From assembly GCA_003439945.1 (NCBI GenBank), contig QVRM01006044.1:28681-92680 (forward strand): a stretch of DNA of 64,000 bases, in the 5' to 3' direction. Of the stretch, positions 24,000 through 38,200 are shown one piece after another. The position numbers and the translations under genes were made by a program. The notes beneath the pieces were generated by a model, which was not told where the DNA came from, ran no database searches, and worked only from the letters and a program-made list of their open reading frames with translations. The first letter of the stretch is position 1; each line of letters begins with the position of its first letter. Origin of the DNA: Dermanyssus gallinae (lineage: Eukaryota > Arthropoda > Arachnida > Mesostigmata > Dermanyssidae).

Positions 24000-24545
24000 C
24001 TTAACACAGATGCGTCTTATCAGGTCGCTTCACCGACTCCAAAAACGAGCACTGAGAACAACTCTGGATCTCTGGATGCGAGATTCTGTGCAACCGAACT
24101 ACAAAAATATTAGCATTTTGCCGTTCCCAAAACTTATAGAATACTGTCTCGTAGTTGAAATTAAGCGTATACTCCTTGGAGTGCATCCAAACCTATATGG
24201 TCTGGCAACATCCGCAACACCCATATCTACAAGGGGTAACGGCATCAAACCTGCTTACTCTGTCACACGCCAACTCCAACCAGTCAAAGCTATCAATCAT
24301 AAACATTGGGGCCTTCTACTGGAACAAAGTACCGGCCTCTGTTAGACAGACAAAGTCCCTGCTCAAATTCAAATGCGGATCTCAAAGAGCATTATCTTGA
24401 AACTTTGGTATCTGGTTAAAAGTGATATAAAAATACAACAATATGTTGCAATATATTGTAAATAGGTGAAAATGACATATGTATATAAATTATACATTGT
24501 TATTCATAAAAGGGGCTCCGAACAAGCTATGTGCTTAATGGAGCT
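24000..24545 (+). pseudogene. LINE ORF2 C-terminal fragment with 3' tail
   Basis: LHRLQKRALRTTLDLWMRD, then SILPFPKLIEYCLVVEIKRI, and after a frameshift near 24310 FYWNKVPASVRQTKSLLKF, is the standard end of CR1/jockey-like LINE proteins ('LQRRALRxxL ... LPxxxxI ... WNxLPxxxRxxxSLxxFK'). A stop at about 24400 is followed by AT-rich 3' UTR. The reverse-transcriptase core is absent. Confidence 0.8.
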
Positions 24546-24806
24546 TGAAATTAATGTGTGCAATTATCTACAAGAAATGTCAATAAACAAACAGTTGAAC
24601 AGTTGATATGCACGCGTGAAAAGTATCACAGCGTGTCCTCCCCTGAATGCAGACGTGAACTTTGTGGGAGGCTGCGACCTGCAGCACCTCCAACAAATAT
24701 TTGAATGCCTTGGCGCTACGTATACCATACGATAGTGCCACTCAAAATGCAATATTAACGTGAGACCAATCTGTAAGCCAATTAATGACTATTAATTGGC
24801 TCAATA

Positions 24807-24807
<1 letters not shown>

Positions 24808-24868
<61 letters not shown>
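24808..24868. repeat. (TA)n microsatellite
   Basis: About 30 uninterrupted units. Confidence 0.93.
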
Positions 24869-24872
<4 letters not shown>

Positions 24873-25321
24873 TCGGAATTACGTTGCACCGACTTCTAAG
24901 TTATTGCAGTATGTGGTATTTGCCAATAATACACTGGCTGCTGCTAGACACAGGCTAAAATGGAATGAAAACGAGATTCGACGGTTTTTAAGCAGTCAAA
25001 AATGGACGAGTAACGTATCTGCATTTAAGTTCTGTAAAAAAACCGAATCACATGTTCTAAAGTGGTGAAAATGCTAGGGCCTGCTTGTGGTGATCAAACA
25101 GTGAATTGCTTCAGAGAGTAATTACAAGAGAAGAGTGATAAGTATATGGTTACGACTTCGAGACCAAAGCCCAATCCTTCCAGCCTCCTTGGTCATCCCA
25201 AGGAGAAACTGGATGGACAAAATTCAGACTGAGCAGATCCAACACCAATGTTTATTTGACTGTTTTTTGACTGCATGGGAATCTTTAATTATTTTTTTCC
25301 ACCCGGTTCTACGGTCACGAA

Positions 25322-25323
<2 letters not shown>

Positions 25324-25359
<36 letters not shown>
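25324..25359. repeat. (TA)n microsatellite
   Basis: About 18 units. A second tract with GTATATAC lies at 25518-25562. Confidence 0.9.
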
Positions 25360-25362
<3 letters not shown>

Positions 25363-25517
25363 ATAGAAAGTTGATTTTCCGTATAATACATTAGGTATAT
25401 GTTACACACATCAACTGGCTAAGCCAATGCGCATTGTGACTGTCACGTGTCCGTTTCGATGAGGCCAGGGCGAGACCACTTCAGGAGTGTGCCCCGAAGG
25501 GAGGCAGCGTTTCCACT

Positions 25518-25551
<34 letters not shown>

Positions 25552-27215
25552 CATATATATATAGTGGAGAATATGTACTGTTGTGGTTGAACGCAAGAAC
25601 GCAAGCAGTATGTCGAAGAAACGTAGGTGAATCAAGTGAATGACTAATCAATCACTCATGAGTGGCTGCCTCTTTAGGTCAGCGGGAAGCGCTGCCTCCT
25701 CAGGTCAGCGGAAAACGCGACATCGCTCAATAGACAACCAACCTTATCATTGTGGCGAAATTATATCCTTATCAAAAAGCCTAGGACAGGTCTATCTCTT
25801 TTAAGGCTACGAATGAAATTGAGGTGCCATATATTAATTAGACGTTGTATTGTTTCAGCAGCGTTCTCTGAACCGAAAAGTTAGTCGCTTGGAATTAGTC
25901 GCCTGATGTCAGGATCAGCCGCCAGGCCGTCGGGCCACACTCTTCGGCACAACTCTACTATAAAACTCGGCCATAATCCGCTTAATAGCCTAAGAATGCT
26001 TGTCATGCCCAGCCGAGCAGCGCCAAATGGTATTCTGCCCTCTCCACACGTCAAAGTCATGCGGTATACCTACACGCGGTAAGGGGTTCGACGCGGCTGT
26101 TGTAATCGGAGTGGCTGCATACCGAGTCTGCGAATCGTTTAGTTGCAACGTTGCAACAGAGTTAGAGCAGGGTTACGCTGTCTGCGGAGTCAAGGACGCT
26201 TGTGCCACATATACAGCCTTGGTGCAGTCAGGACTTTGCTTCAGCAAGCTGAGCTTCAGCTCGAACCAGCGGGTTTTTTACACGTGCGGTTTCTAGAAAG
26301 CGTCCTAAATCCTGGCTGGTGTCTATTGGCTTTAGTCGATGATAAAATGTTTCTGTTACTGCCAATGGCGACCGGTGCACGGCAATACCATACTGCGGCA
26401 TGGAAAAAATACGTTATTGTCGGTTTACGTGGTCACATTATACATGCTTACAAGAAAAATCCATCTTCTAGAAGTCCGAAAAAGCTGCTTTGGTATAGAG
26501 ATATTTTGTTAACGAAGCAATTTAATTTTTTAACCGTTATTGCATGTAAGCATGTTAGCATTTCTAATATTATAATAAGGAATATTGTATTGGTACAGCT
26601 AGGCTAATGTGCCAATCTAGTATACTTCAATGCTATCAGCATATATATAAGCACTGTATGAAATAGCAAATTATCCCACGCGGCCCTTTTGTTGAGCAGC
26701 CGTCGATGTAAACGTTTGTCAAATTATTCTCACTTTCATTTTCATACAAAAGGCTGATTTGTACAAACATTACAAACTTGCATATATATAAAGTGTAGTG
26801 CACATATTTAGATAGATATATACATATATGGATGGATTTATTATACGCTTGACATGTATACCTAAATACACATGTCACCCTTTTTGATCAGGCCACTTCG
26901 AGCGGCAGTGGCATGGTTTATCGTCTATTCTCGTATCGTCAAAGAAAATTTTATCAACAACAGACATTGAAGCGACGACACCCTAGTAGATGGCAACTAA
27001 AACTAGCACATTGGTCCCCGAAACTTCGCCGCCATATATATATTAGTAGTTTACTTTTACTGTTCAGCCGCAGTCCAAAGCTCGTTCATAACCGTCTAGA
27101 CGGGATGGAGCTGTCCTAATGCAGAATAAGATCCACTTGTTTCTGCTCTACAATCGAGCTGACTAACACTTCATATGTTCAACCGTTTCTAGCTGTTTTC
27201 TATCGAAAGGAATTT

Positions 27216-27307
<92 letters not shown>
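27216..27307. repeat. (TA)n microsatellite, long
   Basis: About 45 units with one C interruption. Confidence 0.94.
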
Positions 27308-27308
<1 letters not shown>

Positions 27309-27552
27309 CGCCTCCATTTGAAGTGCATATGATATCCATGCTATTGCATATTTACTTACTGTGGGTAGGGCAGAATACTGGGAGAGGATACTTTAAATAA
27401 AACCAAGAAAGAAGTATTCGTATTCTATGTCGTCGAGGGAACTACGCAAAATAACTTGTGTGATGAAACGATTGCTTTGCAAGAGCTGTTTTACCTAAAA
27501 ATGTAGTCGTACATCTATATAAAAATATTAAATAGGCATATATTTCGTTTAA

Positions 27553-27614
27553 AGTTATAGGTATACATATGTGCAAATTAGGTAGTTATAGGTACACATA
27601 TGTTCAAATTATAA
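27553..27614. repeat. Tandem duplication, 31-bp unit
   Basis: AGTTATAGGTATACATATGT and AGTTATAGGTACACATATGT begin the two units, both followed by a CAAATTA motif. Confidence 0.7.
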
Positions 27615-28429
27615 CCACAAGAAAGTGCATTGTATAACGGCATTTCTCACTAGCTGGTCCGGACTCATGTAGTAAATCCCACATATCATGTACGTCTATG
27701 CACAGTAGCACACAATGGTGCGGCTATCGTCTCAACTAAGTAGGAGTATTGCAGGTTAACTACATCCACCGATGTTAGTAGATCATACCCAACAAATTGT
27801 GTATGTAGAAAAATTGCTGTAACTTGCAAAGTTTTTTACGGTTATTGCCCTCAGATACCTGTACAGCGTTTGATTGTGTATATATATATATATATATAAA
27901 GAGACTTAGGGGGCTCAAAATATTCGGCCCATATCCGGCCCCTGTCTCAGATACAGCAGGCCGCCACTTTTTTTACATCAGATCTTACGGTCTAAATCGC
28001 TTCTCGATTATCTTGGCGAAGTAGAGTTATCAATTTTTGCATCAACGACTCTTCCTCCTACCCCTATTTTGCTGGTCGCCGTAGCTACTTTCTATATATA
28101 CGCATATTAGATTCAACAGCAATTTCGCTCAACAGGGATTGCATTTTGTAGTCCGGTGCTCACTCTGCTATAATGGTATGTTAGTTAACTTATTTGCAAA
28201 CGATTATATATATACGTTGTTTTACTTCTTTTCTTTCTAATATATAATAATAATTATATTTTTCTAAAACAAATTGTGAAGGACCTGATGAATAGAATTG
28301 GCACCCATGAATTCCCCTAGCGATGGATATGTTATGTTTGAGTTTTTGCCATTCGCAGCATTCAGGCGACCCAAATAGTCAATGTCCGTTGCTGTTTTGG
28401 TTATCCTTTACGCGGTTCGTTGTATAGAT

Positions 28430-28560
28430 TAAAATGTCCAGTTCAAAATGTTTTTGTACCTTCCATAGGCACTCCCCAGAAATAGAGCTTCATCCCCAAA
28501 AGTCGAGAGAAGCTCTTCGAATCTCTCTAGAAATTTTACAAAATACCAGAAAGCAGCCCG
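28430..28560 (-). repeat. Short dispersed repeat shared with 52.5 kb
   Basis: The reverse strand contains GGGGATGAAGCT, CTGGG(T/G)AG, GGTACA and ACATTTTAATCT in the same order and spacing as 52,500-52,585. Identity is partial, and its origin is unknown. Confidence 0.5.
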
Positions 28561-29100
28561 ATATTTGGAAACGGCTTTTGCGGCACCAATATGCTTGCGC
28601 TGGCCATTTTCTTACACAGTTGTCTGTAGGACAATCAACTCAGATGTTTCGCCCAAACCCCAACAAAGGTAGCGCTATCAGCCAGTAAATTCGATTCGAC
28701 CTAACTCACTGTCTACTGCGCGAGAAGTTTCAAAAACTTTCTTTGGACCCACGTATATTTGTATATACATACGCTATATGTGTGTGTTTGCGTACAGCGC
28801 CCTGGATAAAATTGTTCACATTACAACTGAGCGATTACAGGTTTGGCACATACATTATTTTGCTACTCATACACAGAGCGGCCAGACCCATCGGCGGTCT
28901 TTGCACTTTTTCGCCCGGTGGGACAATCGCTGAAGTGTTCAAATTGTATATATTGAACTGTATTGTAATTATGCAACATCTTGAAATGCAATGTTATTGC
29001 GAAATAAACAATGTGTTATGATATTGCTACAGTTTTCGTTACTGCTGCAGTGGCGACGACAGAACTTGTTGTCAACTACGATGTCTCAATTGGTTGCCTG

Positions 29101-29269
29101 CTAGATATTACACTCGGAGTCATCGTCGCCTGGTAGAAGGGAACTCGAGTAGAAGGGAAACTCGCACAGTACAGTTTTCTTAATGCATCCCGGAAGCTGT
29201 CGGTAGAGAGACGGGGGTAGAGGAACAAGTGGACTTGTAGACTCCTTGTACTCAATGTAGTCTTCCAGC
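29101..29269 (-). CDS. DUF1295 gene, last coding exon
   Basis: The acceptor is AATTTACAG. The exon begins LEDYIEYKESTSPLVPLPP and ends with LCEFPFYSS, a 14-residue polar tail and TAG. The order 'xYxxYKxxTSPLxPLPPxxYxxLP' and the terminal CEFPFY are the family's C-terminal signature. Confidence 0.92.
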
Positions 29270-32202
29270 CTGTAAATTATGAACAGTGTGTACAAGCAAA
29301 TCGTACTCAGTTTCTGTTTCTTTCTACTTCATTTTATGTTTGATAACCTTCGACATTTAAGGATCCCTAGCAAGCAATAATAAACCCCGCATCTCATTAT
29401 TTGCTGCGCATCGAGCACTCACTCTGGCTAACGCCGGGTGCTACCTATGTACCTCTCTGGCGGTATACGGCTGGTATGTATATATATATATATATATATA
29501 TTCTTCCGAGATAACGTGTAAAACAACTAGACTAGAAAATGCATACATTAAGCTTCCGAATGCTTTAGAGAACAGAAGTGTTACTTACGCTCCAAATCGT
29601 TGATCGGCGCTATGTTCTAGCATGGGCATGCCCGACAGGAAGAGAATAGTGGACGTGGTAAACAGCGGCGAGAGGACGGCTAACGCCTCAACCGGCCTTG
29701 CTGAAGGTCGAAGCACAGAACAGCTGAGAACAAACATTCCCCACCAGAGCAGGGTCTCACCGAAGTAGTTTGGGTGGCGTGAATACCTCCATAGACCTGA
29801 AAATATCGCGTGTTAGGCATTTACAGGATTGTTACCACATATTCACATACAGCTGAATACGATGTATAAATGCGCAAAAATGCGTACATGTATGTTTTTA
29901 CGTACATCTACATGTAAGTAAGAACTAGTGCCACCACTAAGATTCGCTTCGTGTAGACTTTGTGATCATTGTGTAGAACACCTCATTTCGACTGTATAGT
30001 ATTTTCATTGGGTACCAACAAAACACCTACATACATTGCAGCGTCAGCATAACTTTTCTACCTGTTTACTGCAGGCAGGGTTCGTAACCGAATATTAAAA
30101 AGCTTAGAAAGGTTACTTGAAATAGTTTAGTGCTACCCGTAACGTACACAGCAGATACATTACTTTAATTGTCAAAAAAAATAGTTATCCGTTTTACGCG
30201 AAAGTTATTCCCATGCTGGCTTCTTAATAAAGTTCCGATCCTGACGAGTTCAATGATCTAAGTTGTTACATATTCTATAGCTATCCTCGTTTTGCTTCGA
30301 TACGTCATTTATGGCTTGTTATGTACCGATATGAAAAAACAAATATTGGTCGCCTGCGTTTGCGTTGTTTCGCTCTAGCCAATTTAATCGAACCGAGCGT
30401 CTGTTTTAAGCCATACAGTAACTGTTTAGTCTTCGCCACGTCGAATAAATGTCACGCACTTTCAAGCCTGAGAAGGTAGAGACGCACATGCGTTAGAAGG
30501 TTTTTAAACCTCACACTGGTAACCGCTAGATGCCGGCGACGTATTCCTAAAACCTCCCATATAAGAAAAATGTTTGCATCAGCCCGTACGATTTGCCTTC
30601 CGTGAAATGAGCTGTGTTGAAATTGGAGCTGTGTGTACAACACGCATAACGCATTGCAGTGTATATTATTTATAATGGGACGCATGCAAATAATGAAATT
30701 GAGTGAAGCAGGCGTGTTTGGAGATCAAAGTTCCCTTTCACTAGCGCTGAGCTCGGCTGCCGAAACAAAAAGTGGGAGTAGTCCGACGAGCCGAATTTCA
30801 GGTTTTTTCTCAATCTCGTGCAGACTAGTGTGTGACTTCTATCCATGTTACAAGTGCTCTTTCCACTAAAAACCACAAAAGGTTGCTTCGTCTGGACAGA
30901 CCCGGCACTGCTTTTGCCATAACTTTTGTGGCCTGAAGAGTCTTGCAAATTCATAGCATACTTTTATAATACAGGCACTGCAAAGCTACTGCCACCTTCG
31001 CTCATTCTAGATCCTATCTGAACTGCGAAACAAGCGACCGCCAAGTACTATGCCCGGATGCCTGTTATTGACGCGTAGCCTATATGTCGTTCATCTCTGC
31101 GGCCCTCCACTTTTCCTGCTAGATTTCGGGAGGAAGCAGACGCGGGCTCCTTCCCGCCTACGTACGTTGGATCCTATATATGCTTAATTACGAACGTTTC
31201 GGTTGCCCATGCTAGCCCTTTTTGCAGCAGCAGCAGCAGCAACAGCACACCGTTTATTGGTCGCTCGTATGACTGGAGCTGGAGTACCTATATATGATTA
31301 GTTGAAAAAAATGGCGCCAAAACCGGCCGGTTGGAACCTGCGGAGATCCAACATCGGGGCTGGGGAATGGGATCTTAGCTTAGGGGAATGGGATATATAA
31401 GTAGACTTATATAGTGTGCGCGAGGCATATGGATGATTGTATACCTAGGGCGGGTCATCATCATGTCATGAGCGTTGATGACCGAGCAAGATGGCTTAGT
31501 GGCAAAGCCTGTGCCTTGCATTCGGGAGGACTGGGTTCAATACCCAGACCGGCCACTCTTAAATTGGTTTGCATGGTTTCCAATTTAGACAAGGTAAATG
31601 CCGGAGTGGATTACAAATAGCCATGACATGAATAAACCGTACACGGGCAATTGCCTTACAGAAAAATCTTTAAAAAAAAAATGTTCTATATGGTTACCTC
31701 AACCTTGCCATCCTCTCTCTCCCTCCCTGCGTCAAATGAGTAGCCAGATCGTTTTAACACGTACCGCTGTCGCACCAGTGGCGCGCGTTGTGTACAGCCT
31801 CCCGATAGCGGAACTTCTGGATGTCGGCTGTCGTTTCACAGGACAGGCCAATAATGAAGGCGGCGACTCCTGCGATGTCGAGCGGGCCCAGCGACGGTGC
31901 AACGCGAGCCTTTCGCGGAGAGTTAAGCATCATAACCGGCAGGCTTACGATATACACCCAGAGAGCCTAGAAGAAAGGACATAGGTACGTGATGTTGGTA
32001 ATCAGCCGTGCCAACACTAAATGCACTCGTATGAGCGAACCTTGAAAGCGTCGGATCGCCAACTGTTTAGACGGCTCCCACATCGCAAAAATCGCATAGC
32101 CCAAGAAAATAGTTTACACACTTCAGCGCTTGATCACTGCAATGTACCACAAGCAGCGGTCAAATGTCCTCTACGTCTAAACTTCATAACCTTGGTCAAT
32201 GC

Positions 32203-32258
<56 letters not shown>

Positions 32259-35200
32259 TATTTAAACATTCACATGCACGAGGTGTGTTCAATCGTTATC
32301 GCGACTTTTGAATTTTCGCGGGTTACGTATATTCGAATTTCGATTTTTTGTGGCGTTATGTTGGTACTCATGTCTCTCACTTATGCCGACAAGCTCGGCC
32401 ATTTTGAATGTTCACTTAATTGTTGACAGCTGCTTTGCTTGCACGTGTTTTGGATCGTCTTCGATTTTTACCTATTCAAAAAAATGGATCAAAGAACCTG
32501 TATCAAATTTTGTGTGAAAAACGAAATTAAGTGCGCGGATGCATTCCGAATGTTGACTGTGGCATACGGAGAAGCTACCTTGGACCGAAGCAACGTTTAT
32601 CGGTGGTACAAAATGTTCTCAGAAGGCCGAGAAGATGTGAACGACGAAGAGCGTGCCGGACGCCCGAGCACTTCAACAACAGACGAAAAAATTAATGAAG
32701 TGGAGAAAATGGTATTGGCCAATCGTCGAATCACCGTGAGAGAAGTTGCTGAGGACCTAAACATATCGATTGGCTCGTGCCATTCGATTTTTATCAATGA
32801 TTTGGGCATGAGACGGGTCGCCGCGAAATTCGTACCAAAATTGCTCAATTGCGACCAAAAACAGCATCGCATGAACATTGCTAATGAGATGTTGGACTCT
32901 GTCCGCGACGACCCAAATTTGCTCCAGAGGGTCATAACTGGTGACGAATCGTGGGTTTATGGTTATGACGTGGAAACCAAAGCTCAATCATCTCAATGGA
33001 AGCTGCCGCACGAACCAAGACCGAAAAAAGCGCGCCAAGTTCGGTCGAATGTGAAAGTTTTGCTGACAGTTTTCTTCGATTGCAGGGGCGTGGTGCATCA
33101 TGAGTTCTTGCCACAGGGTAGAACGGTCAATAAGGAATATTACCTGCAAGTTATGCGCAATTTGCGCGAAGCAATCCGCCAGAAACGCCCGGATTTGTGG
33201 AAGAACAAAAATTGGCTTTTGCACCACGATAACGCCCCTGCTCACACATCGTTGCTTGTGCGCGAGTTTTTGGCCAAAAACAACACACTAATGATGCCGC
33301 AGCCACCGTATTCCCCAGATCTGGCCCCCTGTGACTTTTTCTGTTCCTAAATGAAGCCATGAAGGACGATACGCTAGAGATAAAGAGCATCGAGAGAGCT
33401 GAACAGATTAAAAAAAAGGTTTTTAAGGCTCGAAATTGAAACGTTGGCAAGTGTATATCTCATTTTGAAGGGACAATAGATATTCAGATTGATATTTTGA
33501 AAAACAAAAAGTCGCGATACGTTTGAACACTATGTATATATTAATTCAAAAAAAATATATATATATATATACAGGAAGAGCCCAAACTTACTTCGGCTAA
33601 TCTTTTGGGGGTTGTAGATTTCGTTAAATAAAGGCACGTTTTTGGAAATATAATTGCGAGGGGCGAGATGTCTAGTGGCAGAGTGGCAGTGAAATTCCTC
33701 ATTTTCGTTATACCGATGTGGGTGGCGTAAACTGTTGGTTGCACAGTGACAACCGGCTATAATATGGTTGGTTGCATGAGAACGAGTTGTTTAATTGAGA
33801 AACCGAACATAACGGAGTGTTCGAAAGAAAATTCTCCTCGTTCGAAAGTCAGCCAACGCTGTCTAGCTATAGGGACAAATATAGTGCTTTTAAACAGGAA
33901 TGCTCAATCAAGATATTAGGATACTGCGCTACCATCGGCTGGTGCTCAATCGAGTGATAACGTTCACGGCATTCATATGTCACCTAGTTCTGACCACGAG
34001 GTCGGTAGAATCTTTTGTTCACCGCATTGAGCACCGCTAGAAGCAAGCCGTACACCATGCTAACATTCTCCCTCTGTTAACAGAACTTTATGGGAATTTA
34101 AGGCCAGGAAAACGCCGTACCCTAATCATATATATATATATATATATATATATACCGTTCATTGTTGAATATATTTTGAATCAGATGCGCCACGCAGCGT
34201 GCTGCTGGCTTTTGATTTAGCGGGTTGTTTTCCCACGATTCTTTACAATCTATGCCATTTTCCTGACCTGCGTTTGGTTTAATTTATTTCTTGCCATATT
34301 GGTTTATCACGAAAACCTAATTCCTCAGCCAAGGACACTGTTCTCACCCCTTCTAGCTCGTCGCACTTCAGCACGATGTATTCCATGGATTCATCTTCTA
34401 TATTACACGCTCTACACCAAGCGCTTTCAATTTCCGGGAATCTGGCCAACGGCAGTTGGGTGATAAACATATCGGCCCAGCAATCAGCAAACAGCGTTAA
34501 GGCTTGCAAGTTCAACTAGATATTATATTTCCGGCCGTATTTCCTCAACTTCCTTCTTTACATACATGGCTATCTGTTTAATTGCCATTACCTCGTGTCC
34601 TTCAAAGCCTATCGCATTGCACTTAAATTTGCGTTCAAGGAACTTTACCCGCCATCCCATTTGCTGATATTTCTCTCACTCAGTTCTGCTGTGAGCGTTC
34701 GGCCGTCCAGTTTTGTTCATCAAGCTACGAACCTTTTGTATTCCATTCGTACAAAACCGGTTTCCACTAAATGTCCAATATATAAAATAAAAATTTCTGA
34801 AAATCAGCATTTTATATCCGTCATGGCAACATATTTGGAAGTATGTAAAGTAGAGTACAGGATCTCAATTTCTACCGACCATTCAATTCGGTTATTTGAC
34901 GCTCTTGAGCCAGTACTGGATGCCTTTCGGATAAAGCAGAAACTCAGTATCAAAAATGTTTAATTTCACAGTCATTCATAAGCAAGACATCCCATCCCCA
35001 TTTCGTTTGAAAAACTATTTTTAATGAAACCTGCAAGCGTCTCAAGTCTCGCCAGACTAAGCATATCTTTATATACAAATTATTTTCATGTGGACAAGTA
35101 TTACATATAACGTATATACATATATACATGTACGACTGCATATGCATTATATGTAATACCCACTATTCCACATGGAAGGAATAAAACAGGTTCTCAGGTT

Positions 35201-38200
35201 AGAGATTAGTTTTGGTCGTATTGTAGTCTGTTGAAGTTGCTTCCAACATTAGTAGCAGATGAGACTTTCCCAAATGTGTCGGTCACTTGGCGTTCATCGC
35301 TCAAAACAGTTTGCCCTTCGACTGACTGTCAATTATTCATAATGGAGCTGAAGTATATTATGTCTCCTGACGTGGCAGTTTCCTACAGGTTATTAATGAC
35401 CATTTCTACCTACATGCGCGTCAACGTGTTCTGTCCGATGAGGTTGACAAAGTTGGGAGTATCTGCCGGTTTTTGCTGAGCAGCGCCGCGTAGATTGCCA
35501 ATGCAGCAATTCAAGTCAAGGGCGCGTACGCTAAGTATTCTGTTTTGGTCTGCAACAAAAACGAGAACCCACAGCTATATCTAAATAACGAAACAGGCTT
35601 CTCTTTTTCTCAGGGACTTTTTGCTCAGATAAGATGACTCAGGTTCACTATCCTATTTCCCCAACCTCAAAAAAAAAAAAAAAAAAAAAAGTTTACTCTC
35701 CTTCTTTAGTAGACGTCTCCGCTTCTTTCGCTCTATCCCATTGCGCATACTCTCTAAAGGCGTAAACCTTTTTCTAAGTAAACAGTTTTTTGCAGCCAGA
35801 AGTATTGCGAGCTTGGCTGGTGTGTGGTCGCAAGTATATGATGTTCGGTGAGACTGAAATCACGTCATCAGCCGATTGTCAGCAGGCGGAAGTAGCGGCG
35901 CCTCTTGCGTTTAGCTTGCCTCTGCGTCACGACGTCAAGCAGATGACATCCAGGGTCCCTCTGTTCGACCTCGACGATTAGACTCTTTTTGACAACGATC
36001 TTTCGGTGTTACTCGGAGACATCAAGGATCTTAGAGCGTTCGAGCAATGGAGCGGGCTGCACCTCAATCCCGCTAACTGCGAGCTCTTCCTACAGGGTTT
36101 CGAAGCCGAAGAGAGACAGCAGGTGAATTTAACAGCATCGAGCTCCCGGGCATCCTCGTAAAGGATCGGTGCGAACTGGACATGCTGGGTACGGCCGTGT
36201 TCCCCGACATGATTGGGTCGGTACTGGCCGAGAAGGGAGACTAACTCTCCCGGCTTCACCAGCGGCTGGGCCATCTTGGGAAACACCAAGCCTACTTTTT
36301 GCTTTGGTACGCAATGGGAGTGCAAAAGATCTTGTACGTGGATCTCGACACGACCAGGTGAGGAGAGCTTTGGCATCCTTGACTTAACGCTCGAGGATAA
36401 GGCATGAACACAAGCAATCCTACCGGCTGGGTGGAATGGGCATTTGCTCGGCCACGTATCTTGCCTTATCCGCCTTCCCTGCCTTGTCACATGGCTGTGC
36501 CTCTGCAAGAATCACTACTGCCGGAGGACTCATCAGCCATCGACAAGACGCCGTTCGGATATGGGACGCGCGTCAGTCTGGTCATCCTTCTGAGGAACAG
36601 GTCACTAAGCAGAAGGGGCGGGACCAAATCGCCACTCAAGCTACTCACTTAACTATTTTGTCGGCCTTCGAGTTAGATGTAGACGATATTAGACAGAGGG
36701 CGGTCTCATCCGACGCCGCCGGAGCGTGGCTCGGCGTGTTTCCATCCGAGCTCGTCAGCAGTAAGCTGGCCGGCGATCTTGTTCCGTGACGCCAGTGGCC
36801 TCAGACTTGACATTGCCATGTTTGAGAGAGAGGAATGTCCATGCGGTGGAACGGTGGATGAGCATGACCTGCACCGGCTTAGCTGCACTAAGCTGGCGGG
36901 GCTTACGCAGGGCCGCCATGATGTCATTAATGACATCCTCGGGCGAGCTTTCAGACAAGCCGGCTACCGCGTCACACTGGCGCCTGGTGGACTGCAGAGA
37001 GACGACAGGCGTCGACCGGATGGCCTTACATCTACGGTCTGGGACCATAATCGGCCGCTGGCGTGGGACGTCACTGTTTCCGACACGTACGCCCTCGGCT
37101 ATCGTGCACTAGCCAGTGCGGGTGTCGGCCACATCATTCACTAACGGGAGGTGCACAAACGACGCTTATACGCGCATTTTCTTGAGGATCACGCTGTTAT
37201 GGCGTTCGGCCTTGAGTTATCTGGCGTTTGGGGCAAGGATGCACTCTAACTTACAAAAGAGCTTGGAAAGAAGCCGGAAGCTAAGATCGACCGCGTTCCT
37301 CCGACAGAGGATGTCACTGGAACTACAGAGAGGCAACGCCAAGATGATGTTGAGTAGCCACCGACACTCGAGCAATAATAATAATAAGTTAGGCAATATT
37401 GTATATGTTATATAATTAATCTATTAGTAATTGTGATACATGTACATAATGATAAACCCTGTTGAAAAAAATCATCATCAATGTAAGTATATGGCAACAA
37501 ATACCGACATTACAGCTATTGTGTAAGTACCATTCTCCTAGAGCACACTATGGCTGTGGCATGCAGTGTTAGGAATGTACACATAGAGAGACTCTCGTAG
37601 TTGGATAGAGAGAAAGAGAGAGAGAGCGAGAGAGAAGTGATTTTAAATTACGAGGCTTACTTGAAAGGTCCAAAAGATCGCAAAGCGCGCCGTATTTCTG
37701 CGGGTGTCCTGAAAGCGCTGCTCCCGTCCAAGTCGTCGGATTCGGAACACAAGAAACGACGAAAGACGCACACCCCAAACACAGACGAGACAGGTCGCCA
37801 CACACGAACGCCAGCTGAACGTCTGTAGTCGTTGGGTCCACACAGAGACACACAGAAAAGAGCCCTCAAGCAATAAATAATTATATCCTCTAGTTACTCC
37901 GTTCCGCTGCGAGGCAGCCCTCGAGAACCCATGCTCCCTTCGATAACAACAACAACAACAAAAAACAACAACAACACTTCTCAGCCGAAACTTTGTAACG
38001 GTCTGAGCACTTTAGTCATAGAGATTTTCGCTCTTGTTTGATTGGCGCTAGCGATGCAGAACTAATTAATGAAAAGACAATGGCGCAACAGGACTTGTGT
38101 TGTAGAATTAAATGGTGTAGCATAAACCACGGACGGGTGTCCGTCGACGCTGCGATACCACGTTGGCTGGCGTCGAAAGCCGGGTTGTTACGTTTTGCAT

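Larger units (their letters stand above)
24870..28429. other. No recognisable gene, TA-rich
   Basis: It holds four TA tracts and short duplications. Frames at 26.0-26.6 kb are open but without recognisable domains. Confidence 0.5.

Noticed and set aside
26000..26607. Possible gene in overlapping 98- and 154-codon frames
   Set aside because: Neither frame shows a domain, splice pattern or similarity to the LINE families of this window.
31480..31560. A functional tRNA-Ala gene
   Set aside because: The tRNA-like head is followed by a conserved non-tRNA body and recurs at several sites with mismatched arms, so it is a SINE head.
32439..32484. Upstream in-frame ATG of the intronic mariner transposase
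   Set aside because: The 15 extra residues have no counterpart in mariner transposases; the ATG at 32484 gives the expected N-terminus.
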